From Watersipora subatra (taxonomy: Eukaryota; Bryozoa; Gymnolaemata; Cheilostomatida; Watersiporidae), in NCBI RefSeq assembly GCF_963576615.1, contig NC_088712.1, forward strand, positions 25,759,870 to 25,823,869: 64,000 nt of DNA. Reading direction: 5' to 3'. Shown here piece by piece: positions 37,346-49,785 of the stretch. Made by a program: the position numbers and the translations under genes. Numbering within the stretch: the first letter of the stretch is position 1; each line of letters starts with the position of its first letter. The notes beneath the pieces were generated by a model, which saw only the letters and a list, made by a program, of their open reading frames with translations, was not told the DNA's origin and did no database searches.

Positions 37346-38644
37346 GAGTTGGAATGTTTGCAAGAAAATTTCACTTGGAGAAATTAAGGTCATGAGCCAC
37401 TTCCACTTTTGATATGAACCTGCTCTGACCCTTTCAGTTCTTTTCAAACACAAAATAGGTTTCTGTCATAGCGATGCTTGTCATTATTGCATCATGTCAG
37501 TCGAGTTGAAAGTTTTCCTTTTTCTCATGTGATCAGCTGTTTTTCACATTATGTCTTCCTCTTTTGAGGTTAAAAACCTGTCAAACTCACAAGCTGATTT
37601 GTAATAAAAGGAAACAGTCATGGTAGACTAATAAGTGCAACACTCTGATTTCTTCGAACTCACAACCACTGAATACATGAAACTTACTGAAGGTGATTGT
37701 AGTTGTTTACGTTAAAATATTATTTTGTTACTATTTTTTTAATATTTAGAATACATATTTAAAAAATTAGCTGCTTTTTATCTGTGCATTCGACAAGTAC
37801 TATAGATACTGTAGGTATCAATATTGCTGTATACAAAGTCTTTGCCATACATTGCCAACCGTTAAAGAAATTAAAATATATCTCATGATATGAAATTAAA
37901 AAATTAGACTGGTAACAGTTGTCAAATGTATAAAAGGATTATGTGCAAATACCTTTTTTTTTACCCAGGCAACGCCAGGAATTTAACTACCAACCTATAA
38001 ACTGAAAAACTGATCCCAAGTGAGGTGCTTTTGTATGGTTTTCAACCAGATGCTACTTCTGGCCCATTGAGTGGTTATTCTAAAACTTTCTGGTACATGG
38101 AAATGTGTCTATCAGCTTTCATATCGGTTAATACTTTACAATTCTTTAAGAGGTGAATAGTCAATATAACCATTGATTAGTTCTTAGTTCATTTTAGGAA
38201 CATTTTACAACATGCAGATTACAACCTGCAGATGTGGCCAGCATATACTTTTCATAAAAATTAAATTTAGCGAAGATTCGCTCTTTGCACAATTTTTATT
38301 GAAAGAAAAAATACTCTTTATAAATTAGAATTGAGTAATGATTAATCTAAATTTCAACAATATAAACAGCTTTCCTTGTCATCAGGCAATATTGATACAT
38401 TCTAGGCATGATGATTAAAAATTGTAATAATGCTCTGTGCTTACCTGACAGACAAGCAAACTGTCAAAACTCATTTGTATGGGAAGGTATTTTAGTAAAG
38501 CTACTGCCCGCTGTTTTAATTGAAAGAGTACAAAAACTCATCATTGTCTAAATTTATCATGCACCAAACATAAACTAATACGATATGTTATAAGGAAAAT
38601 ACATATATAGTTAATCAAACTTTCTTGAAGAATAAATGTTTTAA

Positions 38645-38712
38645 GATCCTAAAACATGATATAAATTATATAATATTATTATATATATAATTATATAATA
38701 TATATATATATT
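38645..38712. repeat. AT-rich (TA)n tract
   Basis: TATA-rich tract, with palindromic ATTATATAAT motifs, lying at the place where segments B and C carry the 18-bp minisatellite region. Confidence 0.85.
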
Positions 38713-39959
38713 TTTTTTTCCTGTTTATGTAATGTTTTGCGTAACCTATTCTCTGAGTATTGGCACTCTCAGCAGCTAGAGATAGTATATACACTAGTTT
38801 TACAGTATAAACAAGCTGTACGGATAGATTTATTTCACAAGAAGCATAGCTGTTCTAATCTATTGACAGCCTAGCAAATGAGTACCGTTTCTTTTTTACT
38901 GGTTAGAGCTTACATGATCTGTGTTTTAGGACCAACAAACTATAATAAGACTCAAATTTGTTTATAAACATTCTGGCATTTTGCTCAACATATTTTTTTC
39001 AACTTTTATTCTTTGAAACGACTTTTAAAAAATAGCAAGCAACTCTATATCATGCTGGAGAATAACTAAAAAGTTTAATTTTCTGTACTTTATATAGGCA
39101 AATGTTACAAACATTTTAGAGAAGCTGATTGCAGGTTTGCTTCCATAAGAATTTCTCAATAATCACAATTCTTTGTGTAGCTGACACAGTTGATAGTGTA
39201 CAGGTCTTCATGAAATCATTATGTACAAGGAAATTTATTATTCCTAGAATATTATCTTATGTATTTACCATGTTGCTGTGCATTTCTTCTTCTTTATTGT
39301 AACCACCAGAATCAAAGACAAAATTATGCTGATGCATATTTTACTTTATTCAAACTGATTGAAACTGCAAGCTGCGACTACAGACTTGTAACTTTTAGTA
39401 CAGTTGTCCTTGTAACTGAATTTGTCTACATGAGATGGCAATCTGTTACTGCCTTCGGACTTCTGTTACTGCCATGCAATTAAATGATACTAGTTCTGAA
39501 AACCTTGAACATTTTTCATCTTGTTGTATCATTTCTACAAATCAGTTTTAGGTGCAGCTTCAAGACTCTGATGCTTCAGTGTGAAATGTGAATTCACGAG
39601 TAAGCAAAATGATGTTGTTACAATTTTGTATTTATGACTATACATAGTACGAGTGGCTGTACCGGGTACATATTATATTGTATTTATTTATGTGTATAAA
39701 ATGCATATTTCTGTGCTCTTTGGCCCTTGATTTACCCCATGAAGATTAGTGAGTCAATTCAATGAAACCTGTTGGATTATTAACAATATAATTTAATGGT
39801 GTAACATGTGGACAATATCTAGCTTTATAATCACCAGCAAATTATAATTTTAATACCAAATTGTATTCAAGCAATGTACAAGAAGACTTCAACTATCTTT
39901 TAAGGAAATTCTAGAAAGTTGAAACTGTCCACTTTGTTCCTATTAATATGGAATGGAAT

Positions 39960-40200
39960 TTAACAATTAATGTTATGTATACTATTACTTTATGTGAGAA
40001 AGGTTAGCAAGATATTTTATAACCGCAGCCTTTGGAAGAAGGATTAGCAATATATGTTATACATTTTAGTACTTTACGCGAGGTAAGTTAGTTAGAGATG
40101 TTATGCATACTGGGACTCCATGTGAGGGAGGTTAGTAATATATGGTAAACAAGGTAGCACTCTTTAGAATGAGGTACTTAATAGATGGTATACATAATAA
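39960..40200 (+). repeat. degenerate ~55-bp tandem repeat in segment A
   Basis: About four to five units of the form ACTTTATGTGAGAAAGGTTA followed by GCAATATATGTTATACAT. B (46735-46820) and C (57570-57640) have only about two units each. Confidence 0.7.
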
Positions 40201-41073
40201 TATGCTGATAGGCCACTTTACTATAAGAGATCACACAAGACAAACAAGTCAAATATTCTATATGAACGATTATGATTTACAATAATAAACTTTCCAAAGC
40301 ATGGACAGAATTTTAGCTAGCTGTTGTTTGCTTCTGTTTATTGTGTAAAACTAAAAATATCCTCTGTATTAGTAATTTATTTCAATACTGAACACATCAA
40401 CTCATCTCTAAAAATTATGGGTTTCTGTTAGCTGGTTTCTTCAGGTGCTTTGGCTGATAGTAACTCACTGGTAAAAATAATATATCTAAATATCTGGTTA
40501 GAGATTGACTAGAACTCTGCTAATTTCCTCGATGGTGTAAGCATTTTGAGAGCTAATATTACAGAGATGTTTGACAATATTTATATGTCTCATGTTACAG
40601 GCATCTCTATCAGCCAGTCCTATACCCTAGTTGGTTAGATAGTTGATGGGCTGTTGACCTGCATGAAACCATCATGCATGATGAAGTTTTAGAAGTTGCT
40701 TTTTGGTTTGTTGCGTAATGATTATATTCTGACATCCAGATCAGTTTCAGCTGTGCTGCTAAAACTATCAAATCTCTCGCAATATATGTTTTACCCCCAA
40801 TCGTCTTTATCCAGGCAGAATATGGCCTTTTGATCCGTGCAGCATGTTTGCTACTGTCAATGTGGCAGCCTTCCAGAATATTTCAATCACTTGTCTCTAG
40901 CAAGCCGCAAATCTGACTCATTGATGAGTTTTCTGTGCTAGTATCAGTCTGTCCACCCCACGATTTTATGTCTGCCCACACATGTTATAAAATAACAGTG
41001 GAAACTGCCAAACAACTGTAATATTTCCTCCCGAATACAATTTCAACAATACTTATCTTAAACAATTGAAACC

Positions 41074-41101
41074 TTTTTAGTGTTATATATAACACTAAAA
41101 A
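41074..41101. repeat. 28-bp perfect palindrome
   Basis: TTTTTAGTGTTATA followed by its exact reverse complement. Just downstream TATATAACACTAACATAG (41111-41128) is repeated exactly inside the hAT element near 41918-41935. Confidence 0.9.
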
Positions 41102-41774
41102 TATATATAATATATAACACTAACATAGGCTATAATTTTTGCATGACAAGATTAGCGTTAGGAACTTGTTAATTATCTTTTAAACTCTGTTTCATGAGTT
41201 CTAGGGTGATGCTGCTGCACAAAGTGAATTTACCGTAATTGAGAATTTACCTTACTGAATTCTATCTTTAATTTATTTGAGGAAATTCTAGAAATATAGT
41301 TTCGATAATAATACAAATAATTAAAACTGCAACATGAACTGACTTGTCACAACCTCTGAAATAAGCCACTTTATAATTGAATTAAACGATTTAAAATTAT
41401 AATTATATTACAAAAGCTTCTTTTAAATCTTCTACCAGATCTCAGAGAACCAATGTTTAATGTTAAGCATCAGGTGATGGATGTTGTAGTCAGTGTCCAA
41501 AAATCCAAATATTTCTGCTTTCAGTTAAAGATTGTACTTAATTCTTGCTCTCTACTAGCGATTCTAGTACTTTACTATACTACTGCTACTTTCTATTCTC
41601 ACTTCCCGTTCAAGGTTTGACCATAACATGAGATCAATTTTTGTTGTATTTTTTTCTTTATTGCTGGTTCGATTTTTCAGCAACAATCAAGTGGATTTCA
41701 TTGTAGACCCAATGTTATAAATGTTGCATCAGTCTGTCAACTTTAAATGATGGCTTTTATATTTGGTTCAATAT

Positions 41775-42874
41775 TAGAGCTGCACAATGATCGTGTTAAT
41801 GAAACGATTAACATGATCAATACAAATACACAATTAATTGAGTTGAGCCAATTAATTTTCAAATAAAATGCAACCGAGGTGGTGATTATATGATGTGGTT
41901 CCTTTGTATTGTTCAATATATAACACTAACATAGCGGGTTACCACTATTTAATGACAAGCAGCACTTTCTTACTAATTATATAGAACCACAATCATTTTG
42001 CACTTATCTACAAAAACGCAAAGTGAGACGCTAATTAGTTAGTTAGTCAAACATTAAACCTGTTTTCACAACAACATGCGCAAGCACCATGCCGATCTAG
42101 CCGTAAGCGGCCATGTTTTTATCTGTTTGAACATGTTTCTAAGTAATAGCAACAAAAACGCTTTCAGTTTTATTTAATTTCTGTATCTCACTGTATATTT
42201 TTTTATTTATTTATACAACCCTTTTAAAAAAGTTATGCATGTATTTTTATTTTTCAAAAAGTCACAATCATATGTCAGCTTTAGAATATTAGCAATATAA
42301 GATTGACACTTTATTAAAACATGAAAGCAGAAAACTTTCTTCCATACTAGCAAGCGTGTTTCTGTACGCTGTTGGAAGTGTAAACAAGAAAGCGAAGTGC
42401 ACTAAATGCCAGACATAATTTGCCTACCACCACAGCACATCATCAATAAATTATAATTTAACTAATTCTCATTTGCAGAAATCAGCACCAGCTGTCGCAG
42501 ACAATATTTACTACTACTGTCCCCTGCGAGCGGCTATTTTAAAGCTGGCAATAGTGTATGTAGAAAAAGAGTATCTCTTCATTCGGATAATGTGAATAAA
42601 CTGTGCTGCCTCAACTCTTGGCTAACTTAATTATAGACTTTCATAGACTGTTTTCATACCTACAATAATAATTACATTGTAACTTATGTACGTTGTACAT
42701 ACCACGTACTACTGCTAACAATTGTCTCTAGTATAATTAATTTATATGTAGTTGTATTATTTGGTTTTGAATATGCAGGATTTCGCTAGATTAGTTCTAA
42801 GATTGATCAAAGATTAACTGGTTCAAACCGAATATTAAACGCAAATAACTCTTTATAATCGCTTTGCAGCTCTA
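41775..42874 (+). mobile_element. hAT transposon, internally deleted (1.1 kb)
   Basis: The element starts TAGAGCTGCA and ends TGCAGCTCTA, perfect 10-bp inverted repeats of the hAT type, followed by subterminal ATTAA/GATCG/CGATTA motifs. Segment C lacks it: the equivalent site near 59125-59140 reads straight through TTTGGTTAAAATTTGAATG, so this is an insertion with an empty-site partner. Flanking 8-mers TTCAATAT and TTAATTTT are a plausible but decayed target duplication. Inside are remnants of both ends of a hAT transposase (next entry) with the catalytic middle missing. Confidence 0.85.
42356..42621 (+). pseudogene. hAT transposase remnant: BED finger plus C-terminal domain
   Basis: The frame from 42356 reads KKAKCTKCQT, a stop at 42416-42418, then FAYHHSTSSINYNLTNSH, matching the BED zinc-finger pattern CxxC...F.YH.STS.L..HL...H, with decay at the HxxxxH end. 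A different frame at 42538-42621 reads FKAGNSVCRKRVSL and then HSDNVNKLCCLNSW, matching the hAT C-terminal dimerisation block FS.AG..v..kR.sL...NV..L..L. Only about 55 bp lies between, so the RNase-H-like catalytic domain is deleted. The product would be inactive. Confidence 0.8.
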
Positions 42875-43054
42875 TTAATTTTTAATGTTTATATTCTCAT
42901 GCGCCATTAACATTCAAGTTTTATCTGAACTTATATTTTAGAGTTACAGCAAAATTATTTTAGAGTTGGCTAAATAGTATATAGATGTTAAACAGTTTTT
43001 AGCAGCACTAAAGATTTGGTCAGTCGGGTATATTCAAATCTTTATTTTCTACCA

Positions 43055-43310
43055 GGTACACAAGGAGTCTCTATAAACATATGCCCAAGGAATCTCCTTG
43101 GAAAAATACACATTGAACCTTTATGAAACAATTACGCAAGGAATCTTTATTAATATATAAGAAAGGAATCTCCATGAAACTATACACAAGGAATATCTAT
43201 GAAAATATAGACAATGATTCCCTATAAAAGTACAAACCTTTGAATGTCTATGAAATTATGCATGATAACCTCTATGAAAATGTACAGAAGGATTCTATTC
43301 GAAATATATA
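43055..43310 (+). repeat. degenerate ~25-bp minisatellite in segment B
   Basis: About ten units related to ACACAAGGAATCTCTATGAA, homologous to the array at 37020-37345. Confidence 0.8.
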
Positions 43311-45148
43311 CTTGAGATCGGACTATTGAATTGGAAATGTTCACAAAATGCTTCGTAGGAAACTGAATGGTCATGAATCATTTGTATTTCTCATAGATAT
43401 GAACTTCCTTTAATTCTTTCAGTTCTTTTCATACACATAAACACATTTCTGTCATAGCGATGTTTGTCGTTATTGAGCGATGTTAATGAAGTTCAAAGTA
43501 TTCCTCTTATCAATGAGGCCAGCTGTATTACACATTATGTCGTCTTCTTTTGAGGTTTCAAACCTGTCAGACTAACAAGCTAATTTATAATTAGAGGAAA
43601 CAGCCATAGTAGAATAATCAGTTTATTATCCTGATTCCAAAAACAAAAAACTGCCAGACTAATTAATGAACAACATTTGAAGTCGTGCGCCTGAGGCCTG
43701 GTCATCCGCAGCTTTTTTGCTCCAAAAATAATTTTCATGGTATTCTGCACTTTAACAGTTGTCAATCTTTGCTATCAGGTCAAACATTTATTTTACAAGA
43801 TTTTTAGTAGCTTTTGAATGAGTTTTAGTAACCAACTTTAAACTCATTTAGAAGCCTTATCTTGCCGCCTTTGTTTTCTACAAACAATTGAGAGAGCAAT
43901 AAATTTGAGCAATACACATAATTCTAGGATCAACTCATGGACTTGACAATAATTTATCCTAGTAGATAGCAAACTTTCAAGTACTAATTATTAACAATTC
44001 TTTATATTCATGAGTACAAATTGTAGGCTATTGGTGCTTTGAGACAATTTAAAAATTGGTTGCATTTATGTCGAGCTTGGTTATTAAAATATCTCTCAAT
44101 TGGATTGAAAGGTTCAAGAATTTCTTGCTAAAACGATTCCTTACTATAATAATATATGTGTTTGTCTGCATCTTCAAAGCCAAAACTAAAGGTCAGGAAA
44201 AATGTGTGACCCTAGAATTCAACTAAGGTATCTAACTTAGCTGCAGTTATGCAAACATCGGCTGGAGGATGAGACCACCTTGCAGAATGTAAGAGTAGTT
44301 GTGCACATAGTTATTACATTGAATGAACTCGCAATCGACTGCCAACATAGCATAAGTATAATTTATCATTGTCCACCCAATTGAACTAGGGTTAAAAATT
44401 AGACTACACATAGCAACAATGAAATAGCTGTAATGAAAACACAAGTACAAAGCTATTTCGACTTTTTCTGCCCTAAAATAGTAACGCACATTTATCTGAA
44501 AATTAAAACTTGGTATTTAGGGTACTGATTACGACGCAATAATGAGAATGCATATTAATTGTTTGCTGAAACCCTTTCTAAAATGCCTTAAATATATACA
44601 ATGCTCACTATCTGAGTTCAGCCCTATTCGTTGTAAGTTATAGTAAAAAGGAAACCAAAAAGAAAGGAATGACAAAATCTTAGCTTATAAAGTTGATGCT
44701 TAGTTTAGTACAATACATTCTAAAATTTAGCTTTAGGTTTGTGTAAGCTGAATTAGTTTAGAGTAAACTTATTGTTTATGTTATATGTGTGTCTTGTTAG
44801 GAATAACTCTCCATATTACGGACTGCATGTATAACATTGTAGGGTTATATATTCTTCCAATCATAACAACTAAATACATGAAAGTTACTGTAGGTAACTA
44901 TATTAATTAAGGTTAACATACTATTTTGGTACTAATATTTTACTTTGTACAATACATATTTAAAACTTTGATGATTTTTACCAGAGCATTAAACCAGTAC
45001 CACGGGTATGTAGACTATTGTATACTCTATTTTCACCTCATGATGCCTGCTGTAACACTGAAAGGAATTAAAAGCATATACATGTAACTGTAAAGCGAAA
45101 CAGGCTTTATTTTGCCATCTCTTGCTGATTATTTCACACTTACATTTA

Positions 45149-45452
45149 AACACCTTTACATTTGTTTCCGTTTTTTTCTAAATTTATTCGAACTGCACAA
45201 AACACTCATAGAGTTAGAAAGTTACAATGATAACAGTTGTTATATGGTAAAGAAAAATAAACTGCCCATGCAAGTATTTTTCATGACACATGCAATGCCA
45301 AACACCTTTACACTTGTTTCCATTTTTTTATAAATTTATTCGAACTGCACAAAACACTCATAGAGTTAGAAAGTTACAACGATAACAGTTGTTATATGGT
45401 TAAGAAAAATAAACTGCCCATGCAAATATTTTTTATGACACGCGCAATGCCG
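45149..45452 (+). repeat. 152-bp tandem duplication in segment B
   Basis: Two head-to-tail copies (45149-45300 and 45301-45452) both start AACACCTTTACA and share ACTCATAGAGTTAGAAAGTT. They are about 93% identical, so the event is recent and specific to segment B. Confidence 0.9.
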
Positions 45453-46175
45453 GAATTTCATCTCCCGATATTTGAACTCAATAAATAATGGTTTTGTATG
45501 GTTTGCAACACGCTTCTAATTTTGTACCTACTACCTGCTTATTCTAAAACTTTCAGATACATGGACTTGATTTTATCAGCCTTTTTATTGGTTAATATTT
45601 TACAACTTTCTAAAAGTTGAGTAGTCAATTACAGACCAGTAATATTTCTTAGTTCATTTTAGAAGCGTGTTAGAACATGCAGGTTAGAACCTACGAGTGT
45701 GGCCGGCATACACCTTTCTTAAAATTTAGATTTCACAAAGCTTTGTTCTTTGCACAAGTTTTATTCAAGCATTAATTAGAAGAAACTTAGAAAAACTTAT
45801 ACAGTTTTAATTGTGATCAGGCAACATTGAGGCATGATAGATATAATGATGGAAGTTTGTATTAATGCTCTGTGCCTACCTGACAGGCAGGCCAACTGAT
45901 AAAACTAACTTGTATGACAAGGTATTTTAGTAGAGCTAATGCTTACTGTTTTAATTGTGAACACACAGCTCAATATTGTCGAGAACAGTTATGCACAGAA
46001 CAGAAACTATTAAAATCTGTTTTAAGGAAAATATTTTTATAGTTAATCTAGCTTTTTTTGAGAATAAATAGTTTAGTATCTAAAATACACCATGTATGGT
46101 AAGGTCATGTTTACATAATGTTTATAGTAACCTCTTCTTTGATTATTGATACTATCAGCAGCTAGAGTTAGTATA

Positions 46176-46374
46176 AACCAGTTATATGGTATACACCAGT
46201 TATACGGTATACTCCAGTTATACAGTATACACCAGTTATACAGTGTACACCAGTTATACAGTATACACCAGTTATACAGTATACACCAGTTATACAGTAT
46301 ACCCCAGTTATACGGTATACTCCAGTTATACAGTAAACACCAGTTATACAGTACACACCAGTTATACAAATAAG
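46176..46374 (+). repeat. 18-bp minisatellite, about 11 units
   Basis: Units of CCAGTTATACAGTATACA with few changes. Open frames on both strands (up to 114 codons) arise because 18 is a multiple of three and the unit has no stop in several frames; they are not genes. A diverged array of about 7 units lies at the same place in C (56375-56515). Confidence 0.95.
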
Positions 46375-48149
46375 TAATAAAGACTATTAAGACTGGATTA
46401 TGCATGAGGCAATCCAATTAGCATGGAATATCAAACAACAACAATATTTGGTAATGTTTACAGACCCAAGTTTTACCAAGATGTGTTACAGCTCTTTTTA
46501 TTCAATTTATTTACAGTTAATTAAATGGGTGCCTTTTATGGTTTGAATTCATGATGAACTTAACGTTTTAAATGTTGCTGCCAAACTTTTGTTAACTAGT
46601 TTTAAAAGTTACTGTTATAGCAGGCAAGTTTTGTTGTTGTATTACCAAAATGTATTTGAGCCGTGTACAGAAAGATTTGCGTAACTTTTAAGAAAATTCT
46701 TAAACAATTAAAGATGTTTACTTTGATTCTTTCAATTATGTAAGGGAGGTTATCAAAATATTTTATACATACGTGTACCCTAAGTAAGCGAAGTTAGCAA
46801 AATATGTTATACATTCTAGCTTGCTGATAGGCTCATTTATGTTGGGATATCACACAAGGCATACAAATCAAAAATTGTAACTGTTTTGTGAAGATTTTTG
46901 TCAATAAACGAACCAAGCCATGGCAAGCTTTTTAGCTAGCTTTTGTTGTTTTTATATTTATTGGTTAAAACTAGAAATATCTTTTATATTTGTAATTTCT
47001 TCTAATACTAACGCATCAACTCCTCAGTAAGAGTCATTCTCTTCTGTTACCTTTTTTTCTTCAGATGCTTGGACTAATAGTAACTCACCATAAAAATAAA
47101 TATCTCTGAAATTCCGATATTAGATGTTCTAGAACTTTGCTATTTTCCTCGATAATGTGAGCATTTTGAGAAGTCATATCACAGAAATGTTTGACAATAT
47201 TTCTATGTCTCATGTAACTTGCATCTGTCAGCCATTTGTATGCCCTATTCAATTAGATAGTTGATGAGTTGCTGATCTTTATGATGTCATCAGGCATGAG
47301 GAAATTATTGAAGTTCTTTTTTTGTTCATAGCATAATATCCATATCGTATTGCATTTTCTTCCTCCCTTCCAACATCTGTGATTTTATTCTGACATGTGC
47401 CAGATTTGTTTCAGCTATGTTGCCAAAACTATTAAATCATTTACAAGATATGTGTTTTTTCTTATGTAAATTTGGCTGCAAAATATTACCTTTAAAAAAT
47501 TGTTGCGGTAATTTTCAGTGTGGCTGCCTTCCAGAATCTTCCAATCATTTGTCTTTAGAAAGTGTCAAATATGATTCATCAAGAGTTGTCAGTGCGAGTG
47601 TCAGTCTGTCAGCTCACACAGTTATGTCAGCTCACACATGTTATAAAATAACAACGTGAACTGCCAAACAACTGGAACGTTTTGTCATGAAACAATTTAA
47701 GTGATGCTCAATGTGAACATTTGATAGCATGTTTGTTTTAGGCTATAATTTTTGCATATTTAATTTAGCATGAAAAACTTGTAAATTATCTTTTAGACTG
47801 TGTTACATGAGTTCTAGGGTTATGATGCTGTACCAATTGCATATATCTGAGCATTTCATCTACTGACTTTTGTCTTTAACTTTTATGAGCTAATTCTAAA
47901 ATTATAGTTCAAATAATAATATAACTGATGAAGGCTAAATCATGACTAAGTTGTTACAAACCCATTTGCACAATTAATAACAGAAATAAGCCAGTTTATA
48001 GTTATCTTACACAAACCAAAGTTTTAAGTATTTTACGAAAATCTCTTTTAACTTATTTTGCTAGACTTTGTAGAAGCTAATGAATAATGTTTAATGCAAA
48101 GACGCCGTTTCCATGATTCGGCGAGAGCGCAACTCCGAAGTACTGTACA

Positions 48150-48420
48150 TCATGGAAACATAGTGATTGTTTGGTAAGTAACCTTACTGATGATAGTAAA
48201 CTAAACTAAAATGTGAACTGGAAACTGCCTCTGCTTATCAGAGTGAAACAAGGGCAGCATATCATATATCCCCATAGAAAAGCCTATCTTGAATATAAGC
48301 TGACACTAGAAAAACAGCTTTGATCTAAGGGAAATCATAAAGATTTGCATATTAACTTACACTATAAATCATGACACGTCACACATGCCCATAGAAACAA
48401 ATGCTGCAAAAAAGTATGGC
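48150..48420 (+). repeat. distal 5' flank shared by FReD gene and pseudogene
   Basis: Aligns with 61010-61285: AACCTTACTGATGATA, ATATCCCCA, AAGCCTATCTTGAATATAA and TGCAAAAA are shared. This marks the left part of the duplicated gene unit. After 48420 the gene copy has about 800 bp (to about 49230) that the pseudogene flank lacks. Confidence 0.85.
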
Positions 48421-48507
48421 TTTTGCCGGTAGGTCCCTGTTCACTGGGACCACTGGCCAGCTGAGCCGCCTCAACTTTTTAGGAACTTTCTGCAGCGAAG
48501 TACAAGA

Positions 48508-49080
48508 CAGTCAAACTCGCCCTCAGATAAAGTGTAAAATTTCATCGCAAACACAAGGTCAACTCGAACGGAATTGTTTAGTCCGTTTCCACGCAATGAT
48601 AAATTGCTTCAGATAACTCGACCTCAAAATCCTTCATTCGAAAAGTTATTTGCCCAACGACTATGGAAACGGTTTATATCGCTGTAGAATATCACTTTAT
48701 TCCAAGCCATAGAGACAAACATCAACTTTTAGTAGTTTTTAACCGTCATTATTATCATCATCAGCCGCAAAATATTCTTGTTAACAACTTTTATAAGGGT
48801 TTGCAAAATTTCAAGTTTTACCAAATATCTGCTTGGCCATGGCCCAACGAAAGCCTGAACATTTCCGTATGAACTTATAATAAAATCGGCAAAATTGATC
48901 TTTGCTAAAACTATCTAAAGAAAAAAAAGATTTCTTTTTTCTGAGCATTCTAACTGCAGTCAAGTTTTGCCTATTTTAATTTAAAAACGTCTCGTCAGTC
49001 ATATCACCTAAAACAAAACAAATCTCAAAAAATAAATAAATGTTTTTACTTTTCAATAAAAAATTTTAAAACTTTACGTG
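48508..49080. mobile_element. pogo/Tigger-like element, copy 2, right end missing
   Basis: It starts CAGTCAAACTCGC and shares ACGCAATGATAAATTGCTTC, GATAACTCGACCTCAA, TATCACTTTATTCCAAGCC and CAAATATCTGCTT with 28485-29228. The right terminus is absent. It lies in the ~800 bp present only in the FReD gene flank, so it either inserted after duplication or was lost from the pseudogene flank. Confidence 0.65.
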
Positions 49081-49131
49081 AGAGGCTCGACTGAGGCCAT
49101 ACATAAGAGAAACCTGTTGGGGCTTACACCG

Positions 49132-49145
49132 CCCCCCCCCCCCCC
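49132..49145 (+). repeat. poly-C run
   Basis: Fourteen consecutive C residues in an otherwise AT-rich region, with another C-rich stretch just after. Length may be misassembled. Confidence 0.9.
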
Positions 49146-49218
49146 TCCACGCCCCCAGTTGTTCTTAACTAGTCGCCTAACATTCGCCGCCCCAATTTGC
49201 GACCAGTGAATTAGCAGT

Positions 49219-49246
49219 GTACTGAGCCTGTTTGCCGGCTCAGTAC
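49219..49246. repeat. 10-bp perfect hairpin
   Basis: GTACTGAGCC and GGCTCAGTAC pair across an 8-nt loop. The pseudogene flank has only CCGCTCATTAC at this place. Confidence 0.85.
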
Positions 49247-49255
49247 AAAAAGTTT

Positions 49256-49785
49256 CTTTTTGGTGAGTATTATATAATTAGCAAGTCGTCTCTCCTTTAC
49301 TCAAAAGACTTCAGTCACTCGTTTGTGTTGAGCCATTAAAAAAAACTGCTTACACTTCACGCTGATGTTAGTTTCGCAATGCAAAAAGCATTAGTGAAGT
49401 TGAGTTGGTAAATGTTCAAGTTGTAAATGTTAAAATTAAGTAAATATAATGTTATTATGTTTGCTTTTATTAAGAGTCGCAGTAAGTTTAAGCTAGAACG
49501 CTTATAATGGTGAACTATTTTTTGCATTCTTGAATAGGCATAAACGCAGGGATATACAGTAATTTATAGTTTTTATAATTACAAATTTTGATGCGCTTGA
49601 TAGGCTAAGAAAAACATAGCCTATGTTTTTGAGCAAATTGAAAGCTTTTTTTAAAGCCAGTACAATTCTAAAATACAAGTTTCGCTTGGTAATAAGTCTT
49701 AAATTTGTTGTGCGTGGCTTACCAAGGAACCTATATTAATGATTCCCAAGGACTGGTATCTTCATTCTGTGCCAAGCTTCACAAA
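49256..49785 (+). promoter_or_regulatory. conserved proximal 5' flank of the FReD gene
   Basis: This ~530 bp aligns closely with 61310-61837 upstream of the pseudogene: ATTAGCAAGTC, AAGCTA...CTTATAATG..GAACTATTTTTGCATT, GATATACAGTA, and ACCAAGGAACCTATATTA just before the start codon. It should contain promoter and 5' UTR because it was duplicated with the gene, but I see no clear TATA box at a defined distance and cannot place the transcription start. Confidence 0.4.

Larger units (their letters stand above)
36460..43020 (+). repeat. segmental repeat copy A
   Basis: The longest copy of the duplicated segment. 36460-37660 matches copy 1 (32880-34050). 37665-41500 matches B (44855-48105). 38755-41770 plus 42875-42990 matches C (56500-59265). 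Relative to B it lacks about 1.2 kb after 37660, and it carries the hAT insertion at 41775-42874. Marker blocks found in A, B and C include AAAACTAAAAATATC, TTTGACAATATTT, ACACATGTTATAAAATAAC and GGCTATAATTTTTGCAT. Identity is roughly 70-80%. No shared reading frame or known element terminus is seen. Confidence 0.8.
43040..48105 (+). repeat. segmental repeat copy B
   Basis: 43040-44100 matches copy 1 (33490-34350) and 44855-48105 matches A (37665-41500); 46150 onward also matches C. The left edge starts inside the 25-bp minisatellite. It ends abruptly at about 48105, shortly before the flank shared by the FReD gene and pseudogene. It contains several frames of 60-80 codons that are not conserved in the other copies. 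Confidence 0.8.

Noticed and set aside
46073..46417. Overlapping open frames on both strands with Tyr-rich 6-residue repeats
   Set aside because: Artefact of the 18-bp minisatellite, whose length is a multiple of three and which lacks stops in several frames.
47417..47659. 80-codon Cys-rich frame in segment B
   Set aside because: The equivalent regions of segments A (40760 on) and C (58215 on) do not keep the frame, so it is not a conserved protein.
49705..49785. Upstream extension of FReD exon 1 by 27 codons
   Set aside because: It begins at TTG, not ATG. The ATG at 49786 is the first in-frame ATG and directly starts a clean signal peptide that is conserved in the pseudogene.
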